A stretch of 64,000 bases of DNA, taken from positions 3,825,001 through 3,889,000 of the forward strand of contig NZ_CP100390.1 of assembly GCF_026016465.1 (NCBI RefSeq), in the 5' to 3' direction. The stretch is from Alkalimarinus alittae. GTDB taxonomy: Bacteria; Pseudomonadota; Gammaproteobacteria; Pseudomonadales; Oleiphilaceae. Under the pieces are notes generated by a model that saw nothing but the letters and a program-made list of their open reading frames with translations, did not search any database and had not been told where the DNA came from. Below are positions 18,745 to 28,371 of the stretch, one piece after another. The position numbers and the translations under genes were made by a program. The first letter of the stretch is position 1; every line of letters begins with the position of its first letter.

Positions 18745-19974
18745 TTAATTCCCTAGCGCGGCTTTGCCTAGATCCCATATAGGCAAAAATACACCCAGGG
18801 CCAATATCAAGACCAACACACCCATCGCGAGAATCAATATTGGTTCAATAGACTCTGCTAGCTTAGACAAACCGTAGTCGACTTCTTCATCATAAAAGTC
18901 CGCCACATCAATCAATAGTTTGTCTATCTGTCCGGTTTCTTCTCCAACAGCCATCATCTGAATAACAAGCGGCGTAAACATACCTGATGCGCTGGCGGTT
19001 CTTAATAAGCTATCGCCACGCTCTATACCTGACTTCATCGCCATTATATGGTAACCGATATATTTATTATTAGCAGACTCCGCCGCTACCGCCAAGGCAT
19101 GAGTAATCGGCATACCGGCTGCGAGCATCATTGAAAAATTTCGAGAAAACCTTGATAGCGTAATCAATTCGAACAGATTACCGACTAGTGGGAAGCGAAG
19201 CTTGGTACGATCCCATTTATAGTGGCCTGACTCTGTTTTCGACCAGCGCTTAAATAATACAACGCCAATAACGGAAACACCGAGCACCACCCACCAGTAG
19301 TCTAGAAAAAAATTCGAGGTGGCGACTAAAATTTTAGTAAAAATCGGCAGATCTGCACCTAGCTTGGCAAACACAGATGCAAACTTAGGGATGACAAACA
19401 GGTTAATAATCATCAATGCAGAAAGCAATGCAATGATGACAAACGTTGGGTAACGCGTTGCCTGCTTTATACGTCGTCGAGTGTCTCGCTCCAGCTCCAA
19501 GCTTGCACTTAATTGCTTAAATGCGTCTTCAAGCTGACCTGTATTTTCGCCTACGTGAACCATGCTAATAAACATGTCATTAAACACATCTGGATGCGCC
19601 TGCATTGAGGTTGCGAGGTTTACACCGGACTCAAGACGGTCTGTTACGTCATGCAAAGTATCGTGTAACAAATCAGAAGTGGTCGAGTCTGCCAACCCCC
19701 TCATAGCGCGTATGATGGGGATGCCCGCTCGAGTCAACGCATTCATTTGCCGACAGTATATAATCAGCTCTTCGAGCGATACTTTGCGCTTAAATAGTTG
19801 TATTTTTTTAAGGCCTTCAAATATATCTTTCTTCTCAACATGCTCTGAAATCGATACAGGAATAAGCCCTCTTCGCTGAATTTCAGCCGCAGCAGAGTCA
19901 CCGTTGACGGCTTCAAGTTGGCCACTGATTGCAGCCCCTTTTGCATCTCGGCCTTTATAATTAAATAGCGGCAT
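18745..19974 (-). CDS. mshG: MSHA inner-membrane platform protein MshG, PilC/GspF-like
   Basis: Platform protein of the pilus machine, 409 residues, with two GspF/T2SSF repeats (about 70-195 and 270-395) and hydrophobic segments near 170-190, 215-240 and at the C-terminus (LILAMGVLVLILALGVFLPI). The N-terminal MPLFNYKGRDAKGAAISGQL is the usual GspF start. It works with the ATPase MshE, encoded just upstream, to drive pilin into the fibre. Confidence 0.94.
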   Translation of the reverse strand: MPLFNYKGRDAKGAAISGQLEAVNGDSAAAEIQRRGLIPVSISEHVEKKDIFEGLKKIQLFKRKVSLEELIIYCRQMNALTRAGIPIIRAMRGLADSTTSDLLHDTLHDVTDRLESGVNLATSMQAHPDVFNDMFISMVHVGENTGQLEDAFKQLSASLELERDTRRRIKQATRYPTFVIIALLSALMIINLFVIPKFASVFAKLGADLPIFTKILVATSNFFLDYWWVVLGVSVIGVVLFKRWSKTESGHYKWDRTKLRFPLVGNLFELITLSRFSRNFSMMLAAGMPITHALAVAAESANNKYIGYHIMAMKSGIERGDSLLRTASASGMFTPLVIQMMAVGEETGQIDKLLIDVADFYDEEVDYGLSKLAESIEPILILAMGVLVLILALGVFLPIWDLGKAALGN

Positions 19975-20037
19975 CGTAACAACTTGACCTGTTTACATGT
20001 TTGAGAAAAAGCATCTATTCAACCCTTTATCGACTAA

Positions 20038-21786
20038 TCATGACAGACTAAGATCGCCTGAGTCTTTGCGATGGCTAGTATCTTCAAGCGTTGCAGAAAT
20101 ACGGAATACTTCGTCTAGAGAGGTTAGCCCTTGTTTAGCATATTCAAGTGCACACTGCTCTAATGGCTGATAGTAACGACTCCTTTTAGCCGCAGACGTA
20201 AACTCTGATGGTGAGCTTCTTCGAAGTGCATCTAGCATATCCTCATCCATTTCGAGCCATTCATAACCCCCCATCCTCCCCTTGTAACCCGTGTTACTGC
20301 ACTGATAGCAACCGCTTCCTTTAGTATAGTCACTGGAAGAATGTGTATGAGTATGATCCATCGCCTGTAGCCAAACTTTTTCTTGATCTGTAGGGGTATA
20401 AGGCTGCTTACAGTTATCACATAGTTTGCGGATCAATCGTTGCGCCAACACGCCTAACAATGAACTAGCAACCAAATAAGGTTCTGCCCCCATATCAGTT
20501 AAGCGCATCGCACTGCTCACAGAGTCATTAGTGTGTAATGTAGATAGCACCAAGTGGCCAGTCATCGCAGCTCGAAGGCCAATCTCTGCGGTCTCTTGAT
20601 CTCGCATTTCACCGACTAGGATTACATCGGGATCCTGTCTTAAGCACGCTCTCAAAACAGTTGAAAAGTTGAGTCCAACCTTTGAGTTCACTTGCACCTG
20701 AGTGATTCTTGGTAAACGGTATTCAACAGGGTCTTCTGCTGTAATAATTTTGACTTCTGGCTTATTGAGCTCACTCAACGCACCATAGAGTGTTGTGGTT
20801 TTACCACTACCTGTCGGCCCCGTAACTAATACCATCCCATGAGGCCTGCTTACGGCTATTCTAAAACGCTCAAGTACTGTTTTTGGCATTCCGAGAGATT
20901 CTAAAGAAAGCATACCGTCAGTCTGATCAAGCAGTCGCATAACGACTGACTCACCATATTGCACCGGCATCGTCGATAAACGAACATCAACACTACGCCC
21001 CTTTACCTTAATGTTGAATCGGCCATCTTGAGGGATTCTTTTCTCAGAAATATTAAGCCCTGACATCAGTTTTAAACGAAGCACTAACGCAGCATTAATG
21101 CGCTTTTCTTTCATGACGTGCTCTTGCAACACACCATCAATACGCTGACGAATTCGCATTACGCTTTCATCAGGCTCGATATGTATATCCGATGCGCGAG
21201 ATTGCACGGCATCTTCAAAAATAGATTGCAGTAGTTTTACAACGGGCGCTTCGTTGTCGTCACCGGTTGCGGTTAACGCGGCTAAATCAAATGCGTCATC
21301 ACCTAGTTCATCATCAAGTTCTTCTGCTAGGTGAGAGATTTCTTCGGTACGACGATATACAAGATCAAGCGTATTCAGTAACTCACTCTCTCTTACTACG
21401 GCCTGACGAATAGGCTGCTTTAGAATACGGACCAATTCATCATAAGCAAAGATATCCATGGGGTCTGTCATCCCCACCAGTAGCTCACCCTGCTGCTCAC
21501 CTAGAACTAAAGCCCTGAATCGACGAGCGTGATTTTCAGGCAGTCTCTTGATAAGTTCATCATCAAACTGATAGTGACGAAGCTGTACAAAAGGAATACC
21601 TAATTGCTGAGACAAAAAATTAAGCAGGTTATCTTCATCAACATAACCTAAATCGATCAATGTATTACCGAGCTTTCGGCCGCTGGTTTTCTGCTCTTTA
21701 AGTGCTGTCATAAGTTGATCTTCTGATATCACCTCATTCTGCACCAACAGATCACCAATTCTTATTTTTTTCTTGGGCTCAGCCAT
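20038..21786 (-). CDS. mshE: MSHA extension ATPase MshE with c-di-GMP-binding domain
   Basis: Hexameric GspE/PilB-type ATPase that powers pilus extension, 582 residues from ATG 21786. The N-terminal MshEN domain shows two successive 24-residue c-di-GMP motifs (RIGDLLVQNEVISEDQL and KLGNTLIDLGYVDEDNL onward). The ATPase core has Walker A GPTGSGKTTTLYGAL, the Asp box, Walker B VILVGEMRDQETAEIGLRAA and the His box. A C-terminal zinc-type four-cysteine pair (CDNC, CYQC) is also present. The MshEN domain predicts that pilus activity follows cellular c-di-GMP, as shown for Vibrio MshE. It sits upstream of mshG. Confidence 0.95.
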   Translation of the reverse strand: MAEPKKKIRIGDLLVQNEVISEDQLMTALKEQKTSGRKLGNTLIDLGYVDEDNLLNFLSQQLGIPFVQLRHYQFDDELIKRLPENHARRFRALVLGEQQGELLVGMTDPMDIFAYDELVRILKQPIRQAVVRESELLNTLDLVYRRTEEISHLAEELDDELGDDAFDLAALTATGDDNEAPVVKLLQSIFEDAVQSRASDIHIEPDESVMRIRQRIDGVLQEHVMKEKRINAALVLRLKLMSGLNISEKRIPQDGRFNIKVKGRSVDVRLSTMPVQYGESVVMRLLDQTDGMLSLESLGMPKTVLERFRIAVSRPHGMVLVTGPTGSGKTTTLYGALSELNKPEVKIITAEDPVEYRLPRITQVQVNSKVGLNFSTVLRACLRQDPDVILVGEMRDQETAEIGLRAAMTGHLVLSTLHTNDSVSSAMRLTDMGAEPYLVASSLLGVLAQRLIRKLCDNCKQPYTPTDQEKVWLQAMDHTHTHSSSDYTKGSGCYQCSNTGYKGRMGGYEWLEMDEDMLDALRRSSPSEFTSAAKRSRYYQPLEQCALEYAKQGLTSLDEVFRISATLEDTSHRKDSGDLSLS

Positions 21787-21868
21787 GTCCAATTTGCCTC
21801 AGTATTAATAATGGAGCCTGCTTGTCAGCACCATAAATAAAATCTAATCATTCAACAATAAACGGTTA

Positions 21869-23080
21869 TCACCCACCAATTGTTGCAAGTCTCTGCTTAG
21901 CGAAGTCAGCTAACTCAAATCTTAATCCTTCCATCTGCAACGCTTTTTGATACGCTTTTTTCGCGGATGGATATTGCTGGCTGCTATCTAGCGCGATTGC
22001 CATACCTGCCCACCAATCAGCAACTTTAGGGTCATAACTAAGCAATTCAGCATAAACAGCGACAGCGTCTGAACTAAAACCTTGCTGTTGATAAAGCGCT
22101 GCAAGGAGCACCTGATACTCTGGATCCGCTGAAATACTGGGCCGGGCAGAATTTAACAATGCGATAGCTTCGTCAGGTTGCCCACTTTGCGCCAACCAAT
22201 GCGCCTTTAATCGCCTTAAGTGACTGCTAAGAACGAGCTTTCTTTCGGTTAATAATGCGTTAGCACCGGCCATGTCGCCATCTTGCATTAATAATGTTGC
22301 AAGCAGGGCGCGACTCTTTGTATCAACATCATTAGCATCGATAAATGTATTTAGTTGGGCTTTAGCGGCCTGAGTGCTACCTGCATTTATCAGTTCCTCT
22401 GCTGCCTTTGTTGCATTTTCATCCCGCTGCTCAGCGCTCACCACCAATACTTTACTCAGCGCCGAGGTCCCTACATTCTCGTTGGCAGGCTTTTTGGGCA
22501 GTACTTTATTGGCCAACGCCTTAGCCTGTTTTTTTTCCACAATATCTACAGGAGCGGCATCCACCTTAGTAGCAAGCACTTGAACTTTATTACGTTGAGT
22601 CTTAGCCGGTTGAACCTCAACTGGCTGAGTTTTTTCCGATATCGGTAGGGCTGCGAGAGCAATGGCTGTATCGGAAATAGGCTCTGCCGCATTCATCGCC
22701 AATGAACCAGGCTCACTCACGGGTTCTTGCTTTAGCACTGAGTGTTCTTGGGACCGCACAATATTCTTCGTCAACGTTTCACGCTTACCTAACAAGGCAT
22801 CACTATTCTGCACTGCCCCCACTTTATCACTGACAAACTCAACCTGATTGCTAGGTTGTGCCTCATGACCTTTCTGGGGACTGGTTTCTAGATACCACCA
22901 CCCTATTGCTAGGGCTAGCAATAGGGTAATAATGATGCCTAGCAACAAAATAATTGTACGACTCGCGTGTTGCTCGGTTTTATATGTTAACGCGCCATAC
23001 CCTTGCGCTTCCACCTGCTGCGTTCGATCGGGTGCTTGGCGTTTTTCAAGATCCCGAAGCATATCGTTCATCAAACTCAT
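21869..23080 (-). CDS. mshN: MSHA biogenesis protein MshN, TPR
   Basis: Single-pass membrane protein of about 403 residues. It begins at the conserved MSLMNDMLRDLEKRQA; the ATG overlaps the mshM stop (TAATG). A transmembrane helix (about 44-65, IILLLGIIITLLLALAIGWW) is followed by a low-complexity Ala/Val/Lys/Gln linker. A TPR region follows (about 225-400, AAEELINAGSTQAAKAQLN and later repeats). It probably links the inner-membrane complex to the secretin MshL. Confidence 0.9.
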   Translation of the reverse strand: MSLMNDMLRDLEKRQAPDRTQQVEAQGYGALTYKTEQHASRTIILLLGIIITLLLALAIGWWYLETSPQKGHEAQPSNQVEFVSDKVGAVQNSDALLGKRETLTKNIVRSQEHSVLKQEPVSEPGSLAMNAAEPISDTAIALAALPISEKTQPVEVQPAKTQRNKVQVLATKVDAAPVDIVEKKQAKALANKVLPKKPANENVGTSALSKVLVVSAEQRDENATKAAEELINAGSTQAAKAQLNTFIDANDVDTKSRALLATLLMQDGDMAGANALLTERKLVLSSHLRRLKAHWLAQSGQPDEAIALLNSARPSISADPEYQVLLAALYQQQGFSSDAVAVYAELLSYDPKVADWWAGMAIALDSSQQYPSAKKAYQKALQMEGLRFELADFAKQRLATIGG

Positions 23081-23928
23081 TACGAGCCTCCTAACGGCAA
23101 CCAAGAAAACCGAGGCATAGACACACTCTCAGTATCTTGAATTGCTTTTTTGATATGCCGACGCGTCACCACTCGGTCCCCCTGACCAAATGCAGACATT
23201 AATGCTTTATGACACAAGATGTTAATTAACCTAGGAATACCTTTACTCGACCGGTACAACAACGTCACTGCTTTACGGTCAAACAGTGCAGGGCCGTTAT
23301 AACCTGCTAGCGACATACGGTGCCCAACATATTGTTGCAACGCCTGTTTATTCAATGCAGTAATATTGTGTTGAAAGGTAATTCTCTGCTGTAGTTGCCT
23401 TAAACTTGGGCGTGCAAGAAGCTCATTCAATTCAGGCTGACCAAACAAAACGACTTGTAAAAGTTTGGCAGACTCCGTCTCAAGATTGCTTAACAATCGT
23501 AATGCCTCAATCGTATCTTCGGGCATGACCTGTGCTTCATCAATCACTAACACCACACGCTTTTGCTCAGTGGCTAACTCAATCAATTTTATATTGATCT
23601 GCTTCAGCACATGATGGCCGCCTAAGGCCAGGTCGACAGCCACGTCCAACTCTTCAGCAACGGCAAGATAAAGGCCTTCTGGAGATAAGCCTGGATTAGG
23701 TATGTAAGCGGTTACATACTCATCACCTAACGCATTCAAAAGCTTTCTACAAATTAATGTTTTACCTGTACCTACTTCGCCCGATATTTTAATGAACCCT
23801 TCTCGGTTTTTGAGTGCGACCAGTAATAACTCTAATGCTTGCTGGTGTGTTTCTGAATTAAGATAGAAATGAGTATTGGGAGTCAGTGAAAATGGCAACT
23901 CCCGCAGCCCGAAATAGCACTCATACAT
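23080..23928 (-). CDS. mshM: MSHA biogenesis ATPase MshM, ExeA-like
   Basis: AAA-family ATPase of the ExeA/GspA group, 282 residues. Starts MYECYFGLRELPFSLTPN, with Walker A GEVGTGKT, Walker B VVLVIDEAQ and sensor-type LLQVVLFGQPEL. Relatives help insert the secretin through the peptidoglycan; no peptidoglycan-binding domain or membrane helix is seen here, as is normal for MshM. Coupled by TAATG to mshN. Confidence 0.92.
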   Translation of the reverse strand: MYECYFGLRELPFSLTPNTHFYLNSETHQQALELLLVALKNREGFIKISGEVGTGKTLICRKLLNALGDEYVTAYIPNPGLSPEGLYLAVAEELDVAVDLALGGHHVLKQINIKLIELATEQKRVVLVIDEAQVMPEDTIEALRLLSNLETESAKLLQVVLFGQPELNELLARPSLRQLQQRITFQHNITALNKQALQQYVGHRMSLAGYNGPALFDRKAVTLLYRSSKGIPRLINILCHKALMSAFGQGDRVVTRRHIKKAIQDTESVSMPRFSWLPLGGS

Positions 23929-23956
23929 AATAGAATATCTCTTTCCCTACAGTCAC

Positions 23957-25687
23957 TTAAAAAGAGGGAGGTATAGGGGATGCAAGAATATCTCTAAACT
24001 CGCCAAAACGTTTTCGACTATCACGAATTTGCTCTTCATAAACACGGTCACTTGAAATAATTGGCCTTAGAAGAATCACTAATTCGCTTTTTTTCTGTTG
24101 ATAACGCTTTTGTTTAAACAGCTCACCGAGTAATGGAATATCGCCCAATATAGGGACAGATGAATTCGTTTCTCGACTGATATTTTGAATCAGCCCACCA
24201 ATAACCACAATCTGACCATTTCTCGCTTTAATAACACTATCAGTTTCACGGATGGTACTTAGAGCCAATGGCAGCACTACATCTCTATCACCTAAAGAAA
24301 CAACCTTCTGTTGATCTTTTACTTCGCTGATGGTTGGGTGCACATGAAGAATAATACTTCCCTCTTCACTTATTTGAGGTGTTACATCTAATGCAATACC
24401 TGAAAAGAAAGGGGTTAATGTCACATCTGTGGACGTGCTATCACTGCTACTACCACTGTTACCGTTATCTTCATCTATATCGATATCCGTCACGAAAAAC
24501 TCATCGGTACCAACCTTTATCACCGCTTTCTGGTTATTAACCGTCGAGATTCTTGGACTAGAAAGGACCTGAACACTGCCTTGCGTGCCTAATAGCTGCA
24601 TAAACCCACTAAAATCACCCACCTTAAGGGTTGCGGTAAAAACACCACCGAGCTCTTCACTAGAAATCAATTCAGATATCATGTTTCCGCCCACTAGCTT
24701 CTTTGGTAGTCCATCTGCACCTACCGAACCACTGGTTTCAACTGCCGTCCAGTCAATGCCTTGCTGATAACCTTCGTTTAGCTCAACCTCAAGAATTTTT
24801 GCTTCTAGCACCACCTGCCTTTGCATGATAAGTTCAGTTTGGCGCAAATAGTTTTCTACTGATTTTAGCTCTTCAGGCATAGCCCTGACGACAATGACAC
24901 CCGCATTAGGGGTCGCTACAACCCGTTGACCTTGGCCGTCGCCGGTAATTAATAACAGTGTATCGCTAAGCTGCGCCCAAAAGTCACTTTCAGTAGTCGT
25001 ACTAATACGGGTACCAATAACTTTATCTGACGATGTACTAGCACTCGCTGAGCTATTACCGTTACTGCTGTCACCATTATTACTGCCTTCTGAAATACTA
25101 CCTGAGCTGACCCGAGTTTCTGACCCCCCCATGCGCTTTACATTAAGATAGTTAATCTGAAATACTTGCGTCTTTAAGCCGCCTGGCATGATGCGATAAA
25201 AGTCTCCGCTCTCTTGAAAGTCGAAGCCGTACAATTCTTTTGTGAAAGTCATCACCTGCGGGACGGTGACATTACTTAACTCCAGACTAATTTTACCCTC
25301 AACGTCTGGGTGAACCATTACATTATACTTAGTTCCCTTTACCAAACTTCTAAAAAACTCTTTTGCATCGACACCCTTTACGGCTATATCAAACCGCTTA
25401 TCTTGCTGAGTTTTGATAGCCGAGGCCGCCATTGATGGAAGTAATGCGTTTGCCACATTACTGGGTAGCTGTGCCGGAATTTTTTTGTCATATTGAGCGA
25501 TATCCTCATCAAGACCCTGAGTTAGCTCATCAACACTATCTGTCGACACACTACGATTTGATTGCAACAATCCATTACTGGAGCAACCCGTTAGTAGCCC
25601 GAACAACACAATCAATCCCAAGCTCACCGAACGCTTGGTTAAATCTGTCTTGGCAATAGGGCCAACTGTTATAACCTTAAAAGACAT
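23957..25687 (-). CDS. mshL: MSHA secretin MshL, outer-membrane lipoprotein
   Basis: Outer-membrane channel for the pilus, 576 residues. An N-terminal lipobox, LTGC (Cys about 35), indicates a lipoprotein. The secretin/TonB short N-terminal domain and N1 modules (about 105-290) precede the conserved secretin core: VLSSPRISTVNNQKAVIKVG, ALDVTPQISEEGSIILHVHP, and the C-terminal VIGGLIQN and SELVILLRPIIS. A Ser/Asn/Gly-rich insert (about 196-222, GSISEGSNNGDSSNGNSSAS) separates the domains and looks like a flexible spacer. Lies between mshK and mshM. Confidence 0.95.
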   Translation of the reverse strand: MSFKVITVGPIAKTDLTKRSVSLGLIVLFGLLTGCSSNGLLQSNRSVSTDSVDELTQGLDEDIAQYDKKIPAQLPSNVANALLPSMAASAIKTQQDKRFDIAVKGVDAKEFFRSLVKGTKYNVMVHPDVEGKISLELSNVTVPQVMTFTKELYGFDFQESGDFYRIMPGGLKTQVFQINYLNVKRMGGSETRVSSGSISEGSNNGDSSNGNSSASASTSSDKVIGTRISTTTESDFWAQLSDTLLLITGDGQGQRVVATPNAGVIVVRAMPEELKSVENYLRQTELIMQRQVVLEAKILEVELNEGYQQGIDWTAVETSGSVGADGLPKKLVGGNMISELISSEELGGVFTATLKVGDFSGFMQLLGTQGSVQVLSSPRISTVNNQKAVIKVGTDEFFVTDIDIDEDNGNSGSSSDSTSTDVTLTPFFSGIALDVTPQISEEGSIILHVHPTISEVKDQQKVVSLGDRDVVLPLALSTIRETDSVIKARNGQIVVIGGLIQNISRETNSSVPILGDIPLLGELFKQKRYQQKKSELVILLRPIISSDRVYEEQIRDSRKRFGEFRDILASPIPPSF

Positions 25688-25699
25688 AACTACTCCACC

Positions 25700-26083
25700 T
25701 TACCGTGTGCGCTTAATAGACGCAGGCTGTTTCCAGCGCAACACTTTTGATCCGTATTCTGTTGACAAAAGAACAGAATCCTCTGATATTTTAATGACCT
25801 TAGCACCGTTTACACGGTCACCTTCAACCACTGACACGCCGTTAATAATTGCCTGCTTTCTATCATTCGCAAAGAGCAGATAATTTAGCTTATAGGCTTT
25901 CTCAACTTTATTTTCTCTTTTGGGTGTAGCCCATTTAGCCGGCTGCGTTGGGTCTTTTAACACATCACCGTTTGACAGCGTCATGGTGCTCGCAACGCCC
26001 GCGGGGCTTGCAAAAACAGCAACATACAAGACCACCTGCAAACGTCGACCTATTCGTTTAAACACCAATCCAGTCCTCTTCAA
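25700..26083 (-). CDS. mshK: MSHA biogenesis protein MshK, PilP-like
   Basis: Short periplasmic protein, 127 residues, with a hydrophobic N-terminal export segment (VVLYVAVFASPAGVAS). It has a DPTQPAKWATP motif, KLNYLLFANDRKQAIINGVSV and VEGDRV phrases of the PilP/GspC homology region, and a C-terminal VLRWKQP. It probably contacts MshL, whose gene follows after 12 bp. It overlaps mshJ by 26 bp. The 12-bp spacing and overlap show a single operon. Confidence 0.85.
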   Translation of the reverse strand: MKRTGLVFKRIGRRLQVVLYVAVFASPAGVASTMTLSNGDVLKDPTQPAKWATPKRENKVEKAYKLNYLLFANDRKQAIINGVSVVEGDRVNGAKVIKISEDSVLLSTEYGSKVLRWKQPASIKRTR

Positions 26084-26711
26084 GGCTAAGCGTTCTAATT
26101 CTGACAGTCACTTTGGCTTTAGGGTAATTTACCACTTCATAATTCATCATTTGCCAATTAAACCCTTTTAACTGTTCAAGACGTTTAATGTATTCAAGTA
26201 CATCAAAGTATCGCCCATCAACCACTAATTCCATGCTATGAGAAAACAGTGCAGTGCCTTCTTTCTCTTCTGACTCATCCACTAAATTAAAAGGCTTTAC
26301 CGGTAAGTTTCTAAGACTAATAAGTTTTAAATCTTTTTCATCAATTAATAACGACCTTAGTAAATCGGCCATCTTTTCGGGTGCCACTAAGCCGCTCAAT
26401 TGCTCTTCAATTTCGATTTTAGTTTTTTCTAATTGTTGCTCTAGACCTTTGCGCTGAGCTAGCAACTCTCTGTTAGGGTCTTCAGCTAACTGCAAGTCGA
26501 GAAGTGTAACCTGATGCGATAGTTCAGTTTGTTGTTGATCCATTGATCGCATCGCATTTGAGGCATTTTTATACCGCTCTTGTAACGGGAAAAAGAAGAA
26601 CTGCCCCCATAAGAATAAAATCCCGACAGCAAGGGTCGCCAACAGAATCACTCGCTCACGAACCGTTAACGCTTCAGCTTTAGAAGATAGCATTTTCCAT
26701 TGTTCTTTCAT
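26058..26711 (-). CDS. mshJ: MSHA biogenesis protein MshJ, PilO-like
   Basis: Inner-membrane alignment-complex protein, 217 residues: one transmembrane helix (about 22-42, VILLATLAVGILFLWGQFF), a coiled coil (about 45-105, with LEQQLEKTKIEIEEQLSGL) and a ferredoxin-like alpha/beta C-terminal domain (HSMELVVDGRYFDVLEYIKR). This is the PilO/GspM arrangement. It overlaps the preceding gene by 4 bp. Confidence 0.88.
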   Translation of the reverse strand: MKEQWKMLSSKAEALTVRERVILLATLAVGILFLWGQFFFFPLQERYKNASNAMRSMDQQQTELSHQVTLLDLQLAEDPNRELLAQRKGLEQQLEKTKIEIEEQLSGLVAPEKMADLLRSLLIDEKDLKLISLRNLPVKPFNLVDESEEKEGTALFSHSMELVVDGRYFDVLEYIKRLEQLKGFNWQMMNYEVVNYPKAKVTVRIRTLSLEEDWIGV

Positions 26712-27319
26712 GGCGCCTCTCCTTCACTAAAAAATGAGGATGAGAGAGTGAAGTGCAACATTTTAGTTTGATCATCGTCGGTCATTAGCTGAAACAAGTC
26801 GAAAGATCGGCCTAATAATAAAGGCTCTCCTCTCAACATCTGAATATAATGAGGAACCGCATCAGCCTGTAGCGTTTTACCTTGCAAGCCGACCGTCCTA
26901 CCGCCATTATCGAAGCGGATTCGCGTCAGCCATAGCTGATCAACACGCTGTCGAGCAAGCCCTGTTAGCAAATCAGAAAATGGATATGGGTTAGCAGTTA
27001 CCACTGAACCTAGTTTTGACAAAAGTTCCTTTCTAGCCATCACTTGTTGGTTAAGTTTATGGTTAAGGGTAATTAACGACTCATCTTTCTGCATCCCCTT
27101 TAACGTTTCTTCTTTCGTCAACACCTGCCGTTGAAGCTGTTCAAAGCTACTTTTTTTAGCAGGCACTTGAGCCTCAAGTTCAGACAATTCGGCACGATAA
27201 AAGAAAAATATAATAATTAGGATAGCGAGCAGAACCGAAAGCCCTGCAACCATTTGAGATAAGGGTAAAACAACCTGTTTCGGCTTTAGCTCTTGAGTAT
27301 ATAAATTTATTTGCTGCAT
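26708..27319 (-). CDS. MSHA alignment-complex protein, PilN-like (MshI2 type)
   Basis: A 203-residue protein starting MQQINLYTQELKPKQ, the PilN signature (INLxxxE/Q). It has one transmembrane helix (about 20-42), a coiled coil (about 45-95), and a soluble C-terminal domain. It overlaps mshI by one base and mshJ by four. Together with MshI (PilM-like) and MshJ (PilO-like) it would form the inner-membrane scaffold. Some genomes name it mshI2; I leave the symbol blank. Confidence 0.85.
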   Translation of the reverse strand: MQQINLYTQELKPKQVVLPLSQMVAGLSVLLAILIIIFFFYRAELSELEAQVPAKKSSFEQLQRQVLTKEETLKGMQKDESLITLNHKLNQQVMARKELLSKLGSVVTANPYPFSDLLTGLARQRVDQLWLTRIRFDNGGRTVGLQGKTLQADAVPHYIQMLRGEPLLLGRSFDLFQLMTDDDQTKMLHFTLSSSFFSEGEAP

Positions 27320-28206
27320 CAGGACTCACTCTCCCTCAGCGCAGCACCTATAGCAGCAAAGCTATCAATGACTGTATCGCTAGCCCCGTTTTCGTCTACA
27401 AAAATAGGCGCCACATCTAAGTTACCAACCCGAATAGACACGTTTTGACTCAGCATGTTCGCTAACGGGAATGAAGCATCAGGGCCGACAAGGAGCAATT
27501 CTTTAGGAGGAACCTGACCCATTTGGCTTTCATAGTAATCTAATGAGCGCTGAACCTCTAAGGCTAGGTGCTGAATAGTAGACTCCTGAGTCTCCGAGTT
27601 TTTAAGCGCATCCAGTGAGAAGTCAAAGCGTCGTGAAAAGTAAACTGTATCCCCTTTCGTAACGAGTATCATTCCAAACCCTGGTCGCATAAAGAGTAAG
27701 GCCAACCCATTACCTGTCGAATCATAGCGCATCGATACATTTCGAAGTGATAATTCAGTAATGTCAATACTTTGAAGATCTAGCCCCACATCATTAATGA
27801 GCCTGATGTTTTCGTGTAGTAATACCTTTCGAGCACTGACTACATTTACCAAACTACCTCGTCCCCGCGTTGCATCTTCAGGAAAATCAAATACATCCGT
27901 TATTGCATCTGCGAGAGGGTAATCTATAAGATCTTTTACTTTCCAGCGAATAGCCTCAGTAAGCTCGTTGTCCGCTACGGGCGGCTTATCGGTCTGGAAT
28001 ATTTGGTATTGGTCGGAAGACAGCACGAGGTTACAAGGAAGCCCTTTAAGCGCATGCTCATCAATTAACCCTGAGAGCGCATCTTTACGCTGTGCAGCTT
28101 TACAAGAAATAAAATCCTGAAACACTATTTGTAGAGGGGCATTTCCATCACCTTTTATAGATTTTGCGATGGATATCCCGTCAGAGCGCACTTCTACGCC
28201 CACCAA
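27319..28206 (-). CDS. mshI: MSHA biogenesis protein MshI, PilM-like
   Basis: Cytoplasmic actin-like fold protein of about 295 residues (VGVEVRSDGISIAKSIKGD, IRWKVKDLIDYPLADAITDV, LLVGPDASFPLANM), related to PilM/MshI. First gene of the pilus locus. The annotated GTG at 28206 has no good ribosome site. An upstream in-frame CTG at 28242 lies 8 nt after GGGGAG and would add a basic 12-residue N-terminus (LISLFKRKAKLG), like other MshI proteins. I think the CTG, or another codon near it, is the real start (inference). No mshH gene precedes it in this window. Confidence 0.85.
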   Translation of the reverse strand: MVGVEVRSDGISIAKSIKGDGNAPLQIVFQDFISCKAAQRKDALSGLIDEHALKGLPCNLVLSSDQYQIFQTDKPPVADNELTEAIRWKVKDLIDYPLADAITDVFDFPEDATRGRGSLVNVVSARKVLLHENIRLINDVGLDLQSIDITELSLRNVSMRYDSTGNGLALLFMRPGFGMILVTKGDTVYFSRRFDFSLDALKNSETQESTIQHLALEVQRSLDYYESQMGQVPPKELLLVGPDASFPLANMLSQNVSIRVGNLDVAPIFVDENGASDTVIDSFAAIGAALRESES

Positions 28207-28371
28207 CCCTAGCTTAGCCTTTCTCTTAAACAGCGAAATCAGAACGAAATCTCCCCAAATAGGACCTACTCTTTATAATTACAATTAGAATAGTCCAGTA
28301 ACTGCCTGTTTGCCAATTCATTATCAATGAGCAATTGTAAAATAATGTCGATAAAAACACACTCACAACGG

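Noticed and set aside
10394-28206. Horizontal acquisition of the MSHA locus as an island
   Set aside because: No integrase, tRNA or flanking direct repeats; the order is the standard vertically shared msh order and base composition looks similar to neighbours by eye.
28256-28371. Sigma-54 promoter for mshI (TTGGCA element)
   Set aside because: The required GC doublet at the right spacing is missing; a sigma-70 reading is equally loose, so no promoter is called.
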